Below are positions 11,028 to 21,173 of a stretch of 64,000 bases of DNA, piece by piece. Position 1 is the stretch's first letter; the number at the start of each line of letters is the position of its first letter. The notes beneath the pieces are model-generated. The model saw only the letters and a program-made list of their open reading frames with translations, ran no database searches and was not told the origin of the DNA. The stretch is from Artocarpus heterophyllus. Taxonomy: Eukaryota > Streptophyta > Magnoliopsida > Rosales > Moraceae. The position numbers and the translations under genes were made by a program. The stretch spans positions 23,906,908 to 23,970,907 of the forward strand of contig CM046341.1 in assembly GCA_025403435.1 (NCBI GenBank), given 5' to 3'.

Positions 11028-11177
11028 TGAGTTGGGAATTATCGTTGTAAGGTTGTGATATTTTCAAAGTTTTGACACATAAACACATTTGTATGATTTT
11101 ACATGATTGTGTTATCTTACTAAATTATATATATGTTTGCTTATGTTTGGTATATGGTTCTTTATTGTAGATTGAAA

Positions 11178-14100
11178 ATGTCTAAAAACGCTTTATCATC
11201 GATACTTGACAAAAACCAATTAACCGGTGAGAACTATAATGATTGGAAATGGAACCTGGACATCGTCCTTTCCTTTGAGAAACTGAAATATGTTCTGACA
11301 ACTCCTTGTCCTCCCGAGCCTACGGGAGACTCAAGTAATGAGCAATTCCAAGGGTACGACCGCTGGAAAGATGCTAATGATCAGGCCCGCTGCTATGTTA
11401 TGGCTAGCATGAATAACGTGCTGCAGGCTCAACACCAGGATTATGAGACTGCGAAGCAGATCTTGGATAATCTTGAGGACATGTTTGGAGGCCAGGCCAT
11501 AACAAAGTGGCAAGGGGCGCTTCGAAAACTCTTAAACTGTAGACAGAGACCGGGGACATCTGTAAAGGAGCACATGATGTTGGTCATGGGTTACCTCGCT
11601 GAGGCTCAAACCAATGGAGCCGACATCGATGCTGAAACTCAGATGACTATGGTCTTTGAGACTCTGTCTAAGGAATTTATTCCGTTTAGAGCTACTTTTA
11701 ATCTAAGCAATAGACGGGATATGACCTTGACAGAACTGATGAAACAGTTACAAGAGTTTGAACTGCTGATCAGGGAGTCTCCTGCTGGTGGAGAGGCCAA
11801 TATGGTAGCTGCTTCTGGTTCCAATCCTAACTCAGGGAATGGAAAGAAGCAACGGGCCAAAAGTGGGAAGTCTTCTATTCCTATTGCTACCAAGAGCAAG
11901 AAGAAGAAGAAGAAGAACCCAAAGAAGCTTAAGTGCTTCTTTTGTGGTAAGGTCGGGCATATAAAGAAGCATTGCAAGGACTTCCTTTCCAAGGGAGGTA
12001 GGTGTGATCTTCTATATTTAGAAACTTGTTTGGTTGAGGAATCCAGTGACATTTGGGTCATAGATTCCGGTGCAACTAATCATGTTTGTGTTTCTCTGCA
12101 GGGATTCAAAGAAACGAGAAGTCTACTTCGTGAAGACTTAACGCTTCGGATGGGCGATGGATCCTTGGTCTCAGCGGAAGCAGTGGGAGATGTCCATCTT
12201 TATTTTGATAATTATAGGAGTTTAATTTTGCGAGATTGTTTTTATGTTCCTAAATTTAAAAGGAATTTAATTTCTGTATCTTCTTTATTTAAAGACTCCT
12301 ACGTGGTATCTTTTAATGAAAAAGTGGTGATTCGTAAAAACAAATCTTTTATCTGTTCTGGATGGATGCAAAATAATCTATATTTTATCAAACCTAAGAT
12401 GGACCTATTGCTTAATGCTGAGATAAATGATAATGACTCAAAAAGACGTAAAACTTCTCACTCTAATAAGACTTATCTTTGGCATTTGCGCCTTGGCCAT
12501 ATTAACCTAAATAGGATTCAAAGGTTGGTAAGGGATGGACCTTTAAGTCACTTAAAGGTGGAATCTATACCTCAATGTGAGTCTTGTTTGGAGGGTAAAA
12601 TGACCAAAAGACCATACGGGTCTAAGGGCAATAGGGCCGAAGGGGTTCTAGAACTTGTGCATAGTGATGTTTGCGGACCGATGAACATCCGGGCACGAGG
12701 AGGGTATGAGTACTTCGTTACTTTTATTGACGATTACTCAAGATATGGGTATGTGTACCTAATGCACCACAAAAGCGAAACTTATGATAAGTTCAGGGAG
12801 TTTCGGGCTGAAGTGGAAAAGCAATTGGGTAGACCCATAAAGGCACTTCGATCTGATCGAGGTGGGGAATACCTTTCTGATGAGTTCTTGGGACACTTGT
12901 TAGAGAATGGGATTTTATCCCATTTGACTGCGCCGGGTACTCCGCAGCAGAATGGCGTAGCAGAGAGAAGGAATAGGACTTTGTTGGACATGATTCGGTC
13001 CATGATGAGTTATTCATCATTGCCTTTATCCTTTTGGGGATATGCACTACAAACCGCATGTTATCTTTTGAACAATGTGCCTTCAAAATCGGTCCCTAAA
13101 ACTCCTCACGAGTTGTGGACAAGACGGAAGACATCCTTAAACCATATTCGCATATGGGGATGTCCAGCTCATGTCCTGTTTAAGGATCCGAATAAGTTGG
13201 AAGCACGTTCAGAAGTTTGCGTGTTTGTAGGATATCCAAAAGGGACTAAAGGGGGTTATTTTTATAACCCAAAGGAAAATAAAGTCGTGGTTTCAACTAA
13301 TGCAACTTTCCTTGAGGAGAGTTACATGAACAACTTTAAACCTCAAAGCAAAGTGGTGGTTGAGGAGTTGAGGGGTAATCCGTTTACTCCGGAGGTTCCG
13401 AACGAAACCATTCCGATCGGTGTAGAAAAACCAAACAAACCTGAACAACAACCTCAGGGGCTTCGGCGTAGTGGGAGGATCGGGCGTCAACCTGAGAGGT
13501 ATATGTTCAATGGGGAGGTCTTTTTGGCTGAACCGGATGAACATGACAGGGATCCTTATACTTACGCAGAAGCTATGGAGGATGTTGATTCAAGACTCTG
13601 GACAGAGGCCATGAACATTGAGATGAAGTCTATGGAGACTAATCGGGTCTGGGAGCTTGTGGATCTTCCCGAAGGGGTAAAACCCATAGGGTGTAAGTGG
13701 ATCTATAAGAGGAAAAGAGGAGTGGATGGAAAGGTCGAAACCTTTAAGGCTAGACTGGTAGCTAAGGGTTATACGCAAAAGGAAGGAATCGATTATGAGG
13801 AAACCTTTTCGCCTGTAGCCATGCTTAAGTCCATCCGGATTCTCTTGTCTGTAGCTGCCGTTCTCGACTACGAGATTCGGCAAATGGATGTCAAGATGGC
13901 TTTTCTGAATGGCTATCTTGATGAGTCTTTTCTGAATGGCTATCTTGATGAGTCTATTTATATGGCACAACCAGACGAATTTAAGGTCAAGGGTCAAGAG
14001 GGTAAGGTTTGTAAGTTGCTAAAGTCAATTTATGGACTTAAGCAGGCTTCTCGTTCTTGGAACATAAGATTTGATCAAGTGATCAAGACTTATGGGTTCT

Positions 14101-15158
14101 CACAAAATGTGGATGAACCATGTGTTTACAAACACATTAAGAATGGGAAGGTGGTTTTTCTACTACTCTATGTAGATGACATTCTGCTAATTGGCAATGA
14201 CGTTGGGGTGTTGTCATCGGTCAAATTATGGTTGACCAAGCAGTTTGACATGAAGGACTTGGGTGAGGCTAATTTTGTTCTCGGTATCCAGATCTTTCAG
14301 GATAGGAAGAACAAAATGATAGCTTTGTCACAGGCCGGCTACATAGATAAAATTCTCAGGAGGTTTGCAATGCAGGATTCCAAGAAAGGTGGGCAACCAT
14401 CTAGGTCTGGAATTACTCTTTCTAAGAAAGACTCTCCAAAGTCTTATGAAGAAAGAGAATACATGAAGAAGGTACCTTATGCTTCGGCAGTGGGTAGTCT
14501 CATGTATGCCATGCTTTGCACTCGACCAGATATTAGTTATGCGGTCGGGATTGTGAGTCGATTTCAGGCGGATCTAGGACCAAACCATTGGGTTGCGGTC
14601 AAGCATATTTTTAAGTACCTGAGAAGGACTCGTGGGTATATACTTGAGTATTTGGATGAGGATCTAACACCTCTAGGATACACTGATTCGGATTTTCAAT
14701 CCTGCCTGGATTCTAGGAAATCGACTTCAGGGTTTGTGTTTACTCTGGGTGGCGGTACCAACAGTTGGAGAAGTGCGAAGCAAGATTGTACTTCGGATTC
14801 AACGATGGAGGCCGAGTATGTGGCGGCTAGTGATGCTTCGAAAGAAGCAGTGTGGCTCCGCAAGTTCCTTGGGGATCTTGAGGTAGTTCCTGGTATGGAT
14901 AAAGCGGTATCACTGTACTGTGATAACAGTGCGGCGGTAGCTAATGCTAAGGAACCAAGATTTCACAAGAAGAGTAAGCATATTGATCGAAAGTATCATG
15001 TGATAAAGGACTTCGTTGAGAGCGGGCATGTCACGGTGTGCAAGATCGCGTCAGAGGACAATTTAGCTGATCCATTTACGAAGACACTTTCTAGGAGAGT
15101 CTTCGAAAGGCATGTGGAAGCTATGGGGATGCGAAATTTGCAGTATTTACTCACTTAG
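11178..15158 (+). CDS. Copia gag-pol polyprotein, intact frame
   Basis: A 1,326-residue polyprotein with no internal stop. Order: Gag; zinc knuckle [14 protein letters not shown] at about residue 253; aspartic protease [10 protein letters not shown], catalytic Asp about 296; integrase HHCC from about 436, then catalytic Asp 497, Asp 560 and Glu 596 (D35E spacing); reverse transcriptase with YVDD, aspartates about 1000-1001; RNase H with TDSDF, Asp about 1170. The start at 11178 is chosen because MSKNALSS begins the conserved Gag sequence. The earlier ATG at 11133 adds 15 residues across a likely splice acceptor. An odd feature is a 9-residue tandem duplication in RT (13902-13955). It supplies all proteins for replication, except that the RT duplication may harm activity. 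Confidence 0.95.
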   Translation: MSKNALSSILDKNQLTGENYNDWKWNLDIVLSFEKLKYVLTTPCPPEPTGDSSNEQFQGYDRWKDANDQARCYVMASMNNVLQAQHQDYETAKQILDNLEDMFGGQAITKWQGALRKLLNCRQRPGTSVKEHMMLVMGYLAEAQTNGADIDAETQMTMVFETLSKEFIPFRATFNLSNRRDMTLTELMKQLQEFELLIRESPAGGEANMVAASGSNPNSGNGKKQRAKSGKSSIPIATKSKKKKKKNPKKLKCFFCGKVGHIKKHCKDFLSKGGRCDLLYLETCLVEESSDIWVIDSGATNHVCVSLQGFKETRSLLREDLTLRMGDGSLVSAEAVGDVHLYFDNYRSLILRDCFYVPKFKRNLISVSSLFKDSYVVSFNEKVVIRKNKSFICSGWMQNNLYFIKPKMDLLLNAEINDNDSKRRKTSHSNKTYLWHLRLGHINLNRIQRLVRDGPLSHLKVESIPQCESCLEGKMTKRPYGSKGNRAEGVLELVHSDVCGPMNIRARGGYEYFVTFIDDYSRYGYVYLMHHKSETYDKFREFRAEVEKQLGRPIKALRSDRGGEYLSDEFLGHLLENGILSHLTAPGTPQQNGVAERRNRTLLDMIRSMMSYSSLPLSFWGYALQTACYLLNNVPSKSVPKTPHELWTRRKTSLNHIRIWGCPAHVLFKDPNKLEARSEVCVFVGYPKGTKGGYFYNPKENKVVVSTNATFLEESYMNNFKPQSKVVVEELRGNPFTPEVPNETIPIGVEKPNKPEQQPQGLRRSGRIGRQPERYMFNGEVFLAEPDEHDRDPYTYAEAMEDVDSRLWTEAMNIEMKSMETNRVWELVDLPEGVKPIGCKWIYKRKRGVDGKVETFKARLVAKGYTQKEGIDYEETFSPVAMLKSIRILLSVAAVLDYEIRQMDVKMAFLNGYLDESFLNGYLDESIYMAQPDEFKVKGQEGKVCKLLKSIYGLKQASRSWNIRFDQVIKTYGFSQNVDEPCVYKHIKNGKVVFLLLYVDDILLIGNDVGVLSSVKLWLTKQFDMKDLGEANFVLGIQIFQDRKNKMIALSQAGYIDKILRRFAMQDSKKGGQPSRSGITLSKKDSPKSYEEREYMKKVPYASAVGSLMYAMLCTRPDISYAVGIVSRFQADLGPNHWVAVKHIFKYLRRTRGYILEYLDEDLTPLGYTDSDFQSCLDSRKSTSGFVFTLGGGTNSWRSAKQDCTSDSTMEAEYVAASDASKEAVWLRKFLGDLEVVPGMDKAVSLYCDNSAAVANAKEPRFHKKSKHIDRKYHVIKDFVESGHVTVCKIASEDNLADPFTKTLSRRVFERHVEAMGMRNLQYLLT
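13902..13955 (+). repeat. 27-bp in-frame tandem duplication in RT
   Basis: Two identical 27-bp copies (13902-13928 and 13929-13955) duplicate the residues FLNGYLDES. Copia RTs normally have this AFLNG-LDE-IYM segment once, just after the QMDVKMAF motif. The frame is kept, so the duplication is visible only as extra residues in a conserved part of the polymerase. Confidence 0.95.
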
Positions 15159-15161
15159 TGC

Positions 15162-15172
15162 AAGTGGGAGAT
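15162..15172 (+). other. Polypurine tract of the copia element
   Basis: AAGTGGGAGAT lies between the gag-pol stop and the right LTR, which begins TGTTAGACA at 15173. Confidence 0.8.
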
Positions 15173-17184
15173 TGTTAGACATGTATGCTCTAAGGAGTAA
15201 AAATGTAATACGTTTTTGGAGACATTTTTATCAATAAATAATTTATTCATTTATATATACCAAATATTGTCCTCTTTACGTTCATACTTGTTGAATGTAT
15301 GATAAGCAAACAGTAGTCTGAGACTGTCAGTCTAAACCTTAAGAGTTGGGCATATGATGGGATGATTATGCGGTAGACACGACTCTTAAGGTGATGGTCT
15401 AAAATATATGATCCGCAATCGAGGGAATAAAGTTGGGCGCTTTATTCATGTAAAGATTGTTATGTTGTCTATATCCCTTTTAGGAGATGGTTTGTCTTGG
15501 CCATCGGAGTTGGACTCCGTGAATAGAAACATTGGCGCGTTGTCATAGGTGACGATGTGTTGGATCGGGACATAAAGTGAATTGATTTGGATTAATAATT
15601 CTGTCTTGGCAAATCGATTCACTTTAAACAATCATTTGTATTGTATCTTAATCCTGAGATGAATAATGGGCCCGTTGTCTCGATTTGTGTCTTTTGATGT
15701 ACCAATGGGTGACTCCCACATCTCTATAGTGGCATGCATGCCGGTACGTTGGAGGCATGACTCTTGGTAGCGTAGACTTGTTATTCATAGATATGGAATC
15801 CATAGCTCCTCTTTAGGAGTAATGGTATCCTCTTATATGCGTTGTCCTGTAATTGGAAAACTGGAGCGCTCAACCATTTGGATACATAGGTGTAACCGAA
15901 TGGTATACTATCTTTGGATGGTAAGTTTTCTAATGGTGAGACAATGGAACGTAAGATAAAAATAATCGGGAAGGTAAGACAGCACTTGTCCTTAAGCCGG
16001 TTATGGATGATCATATGGGGATGCGATACACTATGATATGTCATGGAGACTTAGCTACACGAGCTTCGTAATTCTATAAAGTTCGAGAGTGCAGCTCCAA
16101 GCTTTTAGTGGAGTAGCGTTGGAGTTGATAATTGTGAAATGTATATATGGGATATTGGGTTTCATAATTATCATGAGCTTGAACTTTATAGGTCCATTTT
16201 GGTCCCCTTTGCTAGCTCACAAAATCCTGTAACGACACGGCGTGCTTTTCCAATAATTGGTGACTTATGTCGGATTTATCAGATTGGTTTAAAATTTATA
16301 AGAATCAAATAATTCATGTCTGTTTATCGGTTGAATTAATTATGTAAGAAATTAGTTCAAGATGAACTTGTTGAATTATGGCGTTCGGATAATTCTTGTC
16401 TGTTTATCGGTTGTTTTAATTTTGGACAATTAGAACAAGATAAACTTGTAGAATTATTGTGAATTGATTTATTTTCTTAGAGATTATCTTGATAAAGTTT
16501 GTTTTGATCAGATATCTTTTCTATTGGGCTATTTGAATCAAAACTGAGACTTTATCCTTTAGAATCTCGGGTGGAAAATAAAAGATTCGCGGAGATTTTT
16601 TCTCGGCAGTTCGGCATGCCGGATGACGTGTTCGGCCTGCCTATCACACAGTTCGGCATGCCGACCGCGACAGTTAAGATTACGCGTTTTTCACGCGTAT
16701 CTTATCAGATATTGATCCGAACTTGATTCTGTTTCGATTTTTGAGACCTAATCTGATATGGACTGACCCCAAGGACCAATAGGTATAAAAAGGGAGTGAG
16801 TCTAATGATTTACTCAGATCAATTTGAGAGATTAAGAGTGATACTCTTCTAGTGAGCATCTGAAAACTCCCTGAGAGCTTTTGTTCACAAATTACGAACT
16901 CTAGCTTTGGGTTCTCTCTATTGGTTGGAAGGAGAGTCACCGGTGGAAGAGCTGTACGTGTGAGCCCACACTCACTCCGGTTGTGGATAGAGAATAGCAA
17001 AGAAGACCAGTTGGTTGAGGCTCTTCTGGAACGTTACTTCTCTACACAGGTCGCAGAGGTTCTTCGGCACACTGAGGTTAGTAAGATCTGTTTAATTTAT
17101 ACATATAACATGTCAAACTTGTGTTTTGGAAAATACTCTGATGAAAAAAATTTTAAAATTCCGCTGCGCACTTTGTTTCCAACA
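15173..17184 (+). repeat. Right (3') LTR of the nested copia
   Basis: 2,012 bp, nearly identical to 7481-9514. Besides about 12 substitutions it lacks 22 bp at the position matching 8950-8971, exactly one period of the palindrome array (units here start at 16609, 16630 and 16651). TATA box at 16784-16791. Confidence 0.97.
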
Positions 17185-18088
17185 GCTCAGTCTTGGCCCA
17201 TTGTTGGAGCCCATCCATAAAATTGAAGAGTGCGTCTTTATTGGACAAATCAGGGATCTCGAGTACCAAATTAGTAAAGTCCTTAACATAATCATAGATA
17301 GACCCTGATTGTTTAAGCCTTCGCAGATGAGCTTTAACCTCATCCTCAGCATTCTCGGGATAAAACTGCCTTTTAAGCTCCCTTTTAAAGTCATCAAAGG
17401 TAGTCATGGTACACGTACCTTTCTCGATGTCTCCTCGTCTCCTCCTCCACCAAAGCATGGCGGTGTCATTGAGATAAAAAGCCGCGGACTGGATCTTGGC
17501 GTCCTCGTCTGTGATGCCCATGGCTCCAAAGTATTGGTCTATGCCCCACAAGAAGTTGTCCACTTCTCGTGCATTGCGTGATCCCCTGAAACTCTTAGGC
17601 TTTGGCACCTCAATGCGCCTAGCCTCAACGATGTTATCGCTGGACCCTGTCGCCAATGCCCGCTTGCAAAGGGCTAAGTCCCCATGCATATCCTCAATGC
17701 ATGCGAGTGTGCTATTCAACTCCGTCTCGTGGGCTCGACACATTTTAGTGAGCTCTCCAGCAAACTCGTCACGAACCTTCTCAATTTCGGCCCGCAAGGA
17801 CTCTTCTAGTTGGAGCAACATGCCTCGGATTGCAGTGTGGATAGTGGCATCCTCCGCTTCTAGGCCATCCACCCGTTGGCTTAGGTCATCCACCTGGTCC
17901 TCCACGCCACTCACGGCCTCCTCTACCCGAGATAGGCGTGAGTCGAAACTAGAGATCACATCCTTAGACTGACCCCGCTTAGTGACGATGTTGGGGTCGA
18001 CTATCTCTTCGCGGCCTCACTCTTGCATCACCTCCACGTCAGAAGGGTTGGATCCGGTGGCCCTTTGAGCAGCACTGTTCTTAGCCAT
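17185..18088 (-). pseudogene. Gypsy gag, N-terminal half
   Basis: The minus-strand frame starts with ATG at 18086-18088, 19 bases after the primer site, and stops early at a TGA (18017-18019, codon 24). Beyond it the frame is open and encodes an acidic region likely to form a coiled coil. A typical retrotransposon Gag core follows (FRGSRNAREVDNFLWGI, AMLWWRRRRGD, LKRQFYPE, FNFMDGLQQWAKTEL). At 17189 the copia LTR interrupts it, and the reading resumes at 7480. Gag forms the particle that packages element RNA; this copy cannot make it. Confidence 0.9.
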
Positions 18089-18106
18089 TGTCTCAGCCTG
18101 AGCCTC

Positions 18107-18118
18107 GCTCTGATACCA
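18107..18118 (-). other. Primer binding site of the gypsy element
   Basis: TGGTATCAGAGC on the minus strand, two bases after the end of the upstream LTR. It is complementary to initiator methionine tRNA. Confidence 0.88.
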
Positions 18119-18120
18119 AC

Positions 18121-18663
18121 TGTCATGAGCTTACTTTCTCCAAGCTACTCATGCGGCCTTAGCACAGTCTTGATGCTAAGTCAGCCTAACTCACTCACGC
18201 TCTTGCCTTGAACACAAGGGAACACAAGAGAGAACAAGGAGAACTTTGAAAGGCTTTGATTCTTGATTTCCTTGGATGGTTTACAAATGAATGGGATGGT
18301 CCTATTTATAGGCATCCTCCCAACTAATGGACGGTCTAGATTGCATTGATCCAACGACTTCTATTTCCTATCTAGAATGTTCTAGCAAAGTGTGGAGGAT
18401 ATTTACAAGTATAGAGTATTCTAGAGACTTCTACACTATTCTATATTGTCCCTAAGTGCTCTTGTAGTTCTAGAGAGTTCTAGAGTCTTCCAGGACCTCC
18501 TAGGTTCTTCAGGACGCTTCTAGACTGTGGTGGAACCTCCTGGAATGCTGCAGAACGATGTAGATCACTTTGGACCCTTCTAGAATCTTCTTTGGGCTAT
18601 GTTTTCTCCCAAAAACGCCCAAGACAAGTGAGTTGCCTCTTCGTGGCTTGGTGGGGCGTGACA
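18121..18663 (-). repeat. Upstream (5') LTR of the gypsy element
   Basis: 543 bp, homologous end to end with 3168-3710. The outer terminus has drifted to TGTCATGAGC. TATA box at 18304-18310; perfect heat-shock element TTCTAGAATCTTC at 18578-18590; AGAATGTTCT at 18374-18383. All three are kept despite about 4% divergence elsewhere. Confidence 0.95.
18374..18593 (-). promoter_or_regulatory. Second copy of the phased TTCTAG/heat-shock array
   Basis: Same arrangement as at 3421-3640, with the same three-unit heat-shock element. In the minus-strand element this is the LTR that would drive transcription. Confidence 0.5.
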
Positions 18664-18692
18664 TTGTGGTGACAAAGTTGTTAAACTAATTA

Positions 18693-19510
18693 GGGAGTGT
18701 TTTTCATTGACACCAAAAAACAGTTTATTGTTTTTAAAAAACAAAAAAATATTGTTGTTTGGAATTTTTTTTATAACAATTTTTAAAAATCTTGAGTTAA
18801 GAACTAAAAAATTGATAACAACATTTTCTCATGTAGAAGCTGGTTTGCAACATAAATGCAACCAATATTTTGCTTCATCAACGACATAATCGAGATTGAC
18901 AATATGGCTGAGTCAGGATCCCCTATTAGTGGTAGCCCAATAGGTTGGGATCGATCCGCCCAATAGGCCAGGACTGCAGTTGAGGTTAGGCTGACGGGAG
19001 CACGGTTTCAAGGTCAGATTTGTTCGTTATCCGTATTGGTCCGGATAACCATTGAGGTTGCGATTACCATCGTAGTCATGTCAATGGGCCAAATCCTTAT
19101 TGGAGTTGGGTTGACGAGCCATGATCGACGTGGAGTCATTATGAGGATTGGGTCGACAGCCTAAGATCCCCATCGCGGTTAGGATGATTGGTTGGATCAA
19201 TAGACTTTTTTGGGGGATTTTTTTTTGTGGATCAATATAGATTAATTAACCTTTTTCTTAAACATGAGGAAATAAATTGTTTTATGAAATCAACAATTTT
19301 TTTGTTCAGACATTTTTTTTTGTGTTTGTTCTTTACAACTTGTTTTTGAAAAACAATGTCAAACACCTTTGTTTTCTTTTTCTTTTTTTTTTTAAAGGAA
19401 ACGCCTTAGTTTTATGAAAACAATAAAAAGAATTTTTAATGAAACAACGTTCTAAAACAAAAAAAAAAAAAAAGGAACGAAAACAACTTATAAAAACACC
19501 AACAAAGCCC
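18693..19510. mobile_element. Possible MITE with TTA target duplication
   Basis: The segment begins GGGAGTGTTTTTC and ends AACACCAACAAAGCCC. It is bordered by TTA on both sides (18690-18692 and 19511-19513). GGG...CCC ends with TTA duplications are typical of PIF/Harbinger (Tourist) elements, but the terminal inverted repeats match only loosely. The inside is AT-rich and non-coding except for a GC-richer stretch at about 18930-19190. Confidence 0.35.
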
Positions 19511-19513
19511 TTA

Positions 19514-20639
19514 GCATTTTCAATTCAACATCACAATTTTGTTTTATTTACTTACAATCTGTGTTTTTGGTATGTTTTTAAGGGTTTTTTCCCCTTGCCT
19601 TAGGGGGATTGATTAGTTTTTTCCCTCCTCTAACACGGTTTTCTCATTGTTTGTTTATAAAATGTATATTATATTGTTTAAATACTAATGTTTCGTTTGA
19701 AACTTTAGTTGAAAGTGAAGTTTTAAGTTTAAAAATTATAGCACGTGAAAGTTTTAAAAAACAAAACCTAAAACTTTAATTCCAATTGAAGTTCTAAATG
19801 GATACTAAGAATAACAAACGTTTTGGGAATAACATCTTAATGAAATTGTTTGACTTCATTTACAAGTGGTAGGGAATATTATAAAACATCTTGTCTGTCG
19901 TGTAATGTTCTAAGCTAGTTACCATTATTAAAAAAAATACACAAAAATTACCATTTCAGGAATTACTCGAGCATATATTTCTTCGGACGAACTGAGAGTA
20001 TTGCCGAAGGCGTCAAAAACAAAAAGGGGAAGCAAAACGATCGGTTGTCTTCAGTTTATGTTAGAAGGCTATTAACTTGTTGCCTGTGGGGCCATTTACT
20101 GAAAACATCAAAACCTTTGGACCACTATTGCCCTTAAATCTTAACATCAACGGTTTAAAAATAAGTGGTTGAATAAACCATCCAGATGGATAGAAGCAAT
20201 ACCTTATCTGTATGGGGTTGTGTTTCCATCCATCTAGATGAATTTTCCCTCCATCTATTTTTAGCCCTTCAGATTAAAAAGGACGGTGGAGATCAGCACA
20301 AGGGGCAAGAGAATTAGTTGACCAACATTGCCCATCACCGGTTAATCACAATTAACGAGCTCCCTTTGTTCTAGGGCTGTACAAAAACCGCCCCGCACCC
20401 GTCAACCGTCCGCTCTCGCGCCCGTCCATCTCAAAAAAAGCGGGTTTACATTAACGAGCTCCCTTTGTTCACGGGCTCAAAAGTGTATTAACGTAGAAGA
20501 GGCAGCTTAGTTATTAGTAGATGCATAAGTTCCATATTACCCTCCAACATAAGTAGCACCAACAGGTCAGTAGCCGGCACAGTAGGTGCAAACCAAAATA
20601 GGGGAAGAATAGTAAAAAGAGGAAGAGCCAAAATGGTGT
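19514..20639. other. Non-coding, with a 21-bp direct repeat pair
   Basis: No gene. At 20351-20371 and 20450-20470 the same 21-mer (ATTAACGAGCTCCC followed by TTTGTTC) flanks a 78-bp GC-rich stretch. Long direct repeats of this size suggest a target duplication made by LINE-type machinery, or a local tandem duplication. Confidence 0.45.
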
Positions 20640-21173
20640 AAATAATAATCAAAATGCCAATGATTATTGTTCTTCGCCAGCTCCTACACCGACCTTACCT
20701 ACAGCCATGCCTGCAGCACAGCCAAAACAGGCCCCAGCTTATGGAAATAAAAGGCAAAGGCACCCTTATCAAAGGTATGAAACATATACCGAGCTCAATA
20801 CTAATATTGAGCAAATTTATAGCTAGGTACATAACCTTAATATATAGAGAAGGCCAATCCTGATAAGGAAAGACTCCGCCAAGAGAAATCAAAATAAGCA
20901 TTGCAGGTTCTATAGAAAGGTTAGGCATAACACTACAAAATGCACTGACTTGAAGGATGAGATAAAGGATCTTATCAGGAGAGATCACTTGCGGAAGTAT
21001 ATCAGAGAAAATCATTTAGGCGACGTATGGGCTGACTAGAACAATGCGGCTCCCTAAGGAGGAAATAATCAACGACATGTAGGAGTAATTTATACTATTC
21101 ATGATGGACTGTATTTTGGAGGAAATGCTAGACGATCTCAGAAGAACTATGTTTGGGAGGCCAAAAGTAGGCC

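Larger units (their letters stand above)
9928..11170 (+). other. Possible leader intron of the copia element
   Basis: CCTCCAG|GTATTT at 9928 looks like a donor. TGGTTCTTTATTGTAG at 11170, eight bases before the gag ATG, looks like a good acceptor with a U-rich tract. Splicing would remove both the palindrome array and the hairpin cluster, giving a short-leader gag mRNA. Spliced and unspliced RNA pools have been reported for barley BARE copia elements. Against it: the donor region is missing from the relic copy. Confidence 0.3.
7481..17184 (+). mobile_element. Young Ty1/copia element nested in the gypsy gag
   Basis: A complete Ty1/copia element: 2,034-bp left LTR, tRNA-Met primer site, a long 1.66-kb leader, one uninterrupted gag-pol frame, purine tract and 2,012-bp right LTR. 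The ends are TGTT...AACA. The LTRs differ at about a dozen positions plus one 22-bp deletion, so the insertion is recent compared with the host gypsy element. Long LTRs and the gag-pol order suggest an Angela/Tork-like lineage, but this is not proved here. A second, truncated copy of the family is at 43963-47694. Confidence 0.97.
3168..18663 (-). mobile_element. Ty3/gypsy chromovirus, interrupted by a nested copia
   Basis: A nearly complete Ty3/gypsy LTR retrotransposon lies on the minus strand. It has two 543-bp LTRs (18121-18663 upstream, 3168-3710 downstream), a tRNA-Met-type primer site, a purine tract, and gag, protease, reverse transcriptase, RNase H, integrase and chromodomain in that order. 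Removing the copia insertion at 7481-17184 leaves about 5.8 kb, a normal size. The C-terminal chromodomain puts it among chromoviruses; a Galadriel or Reina-like lineage is possible but not shown. It cannot be autonomous: gag is split and there are at least four premature stops. The LTRs differ at about 21 positions by eye, mostly transitions. No clear target duplication was found (CTTGC on the left, TTGTG on the right). Confidence 0.95.

Noticed and set aside
11133..11177. Earlier ATG for the copia polyprotein
   Set aside because: The extra 15 residues overlap a splice-acceptor-like tract, and conserved Gag begins at 11178.
13293..13997. Antisense frames inside the copia polyprotein
   Set aside because: Shadows of the plus-strand coding sequence with no domain of their own.
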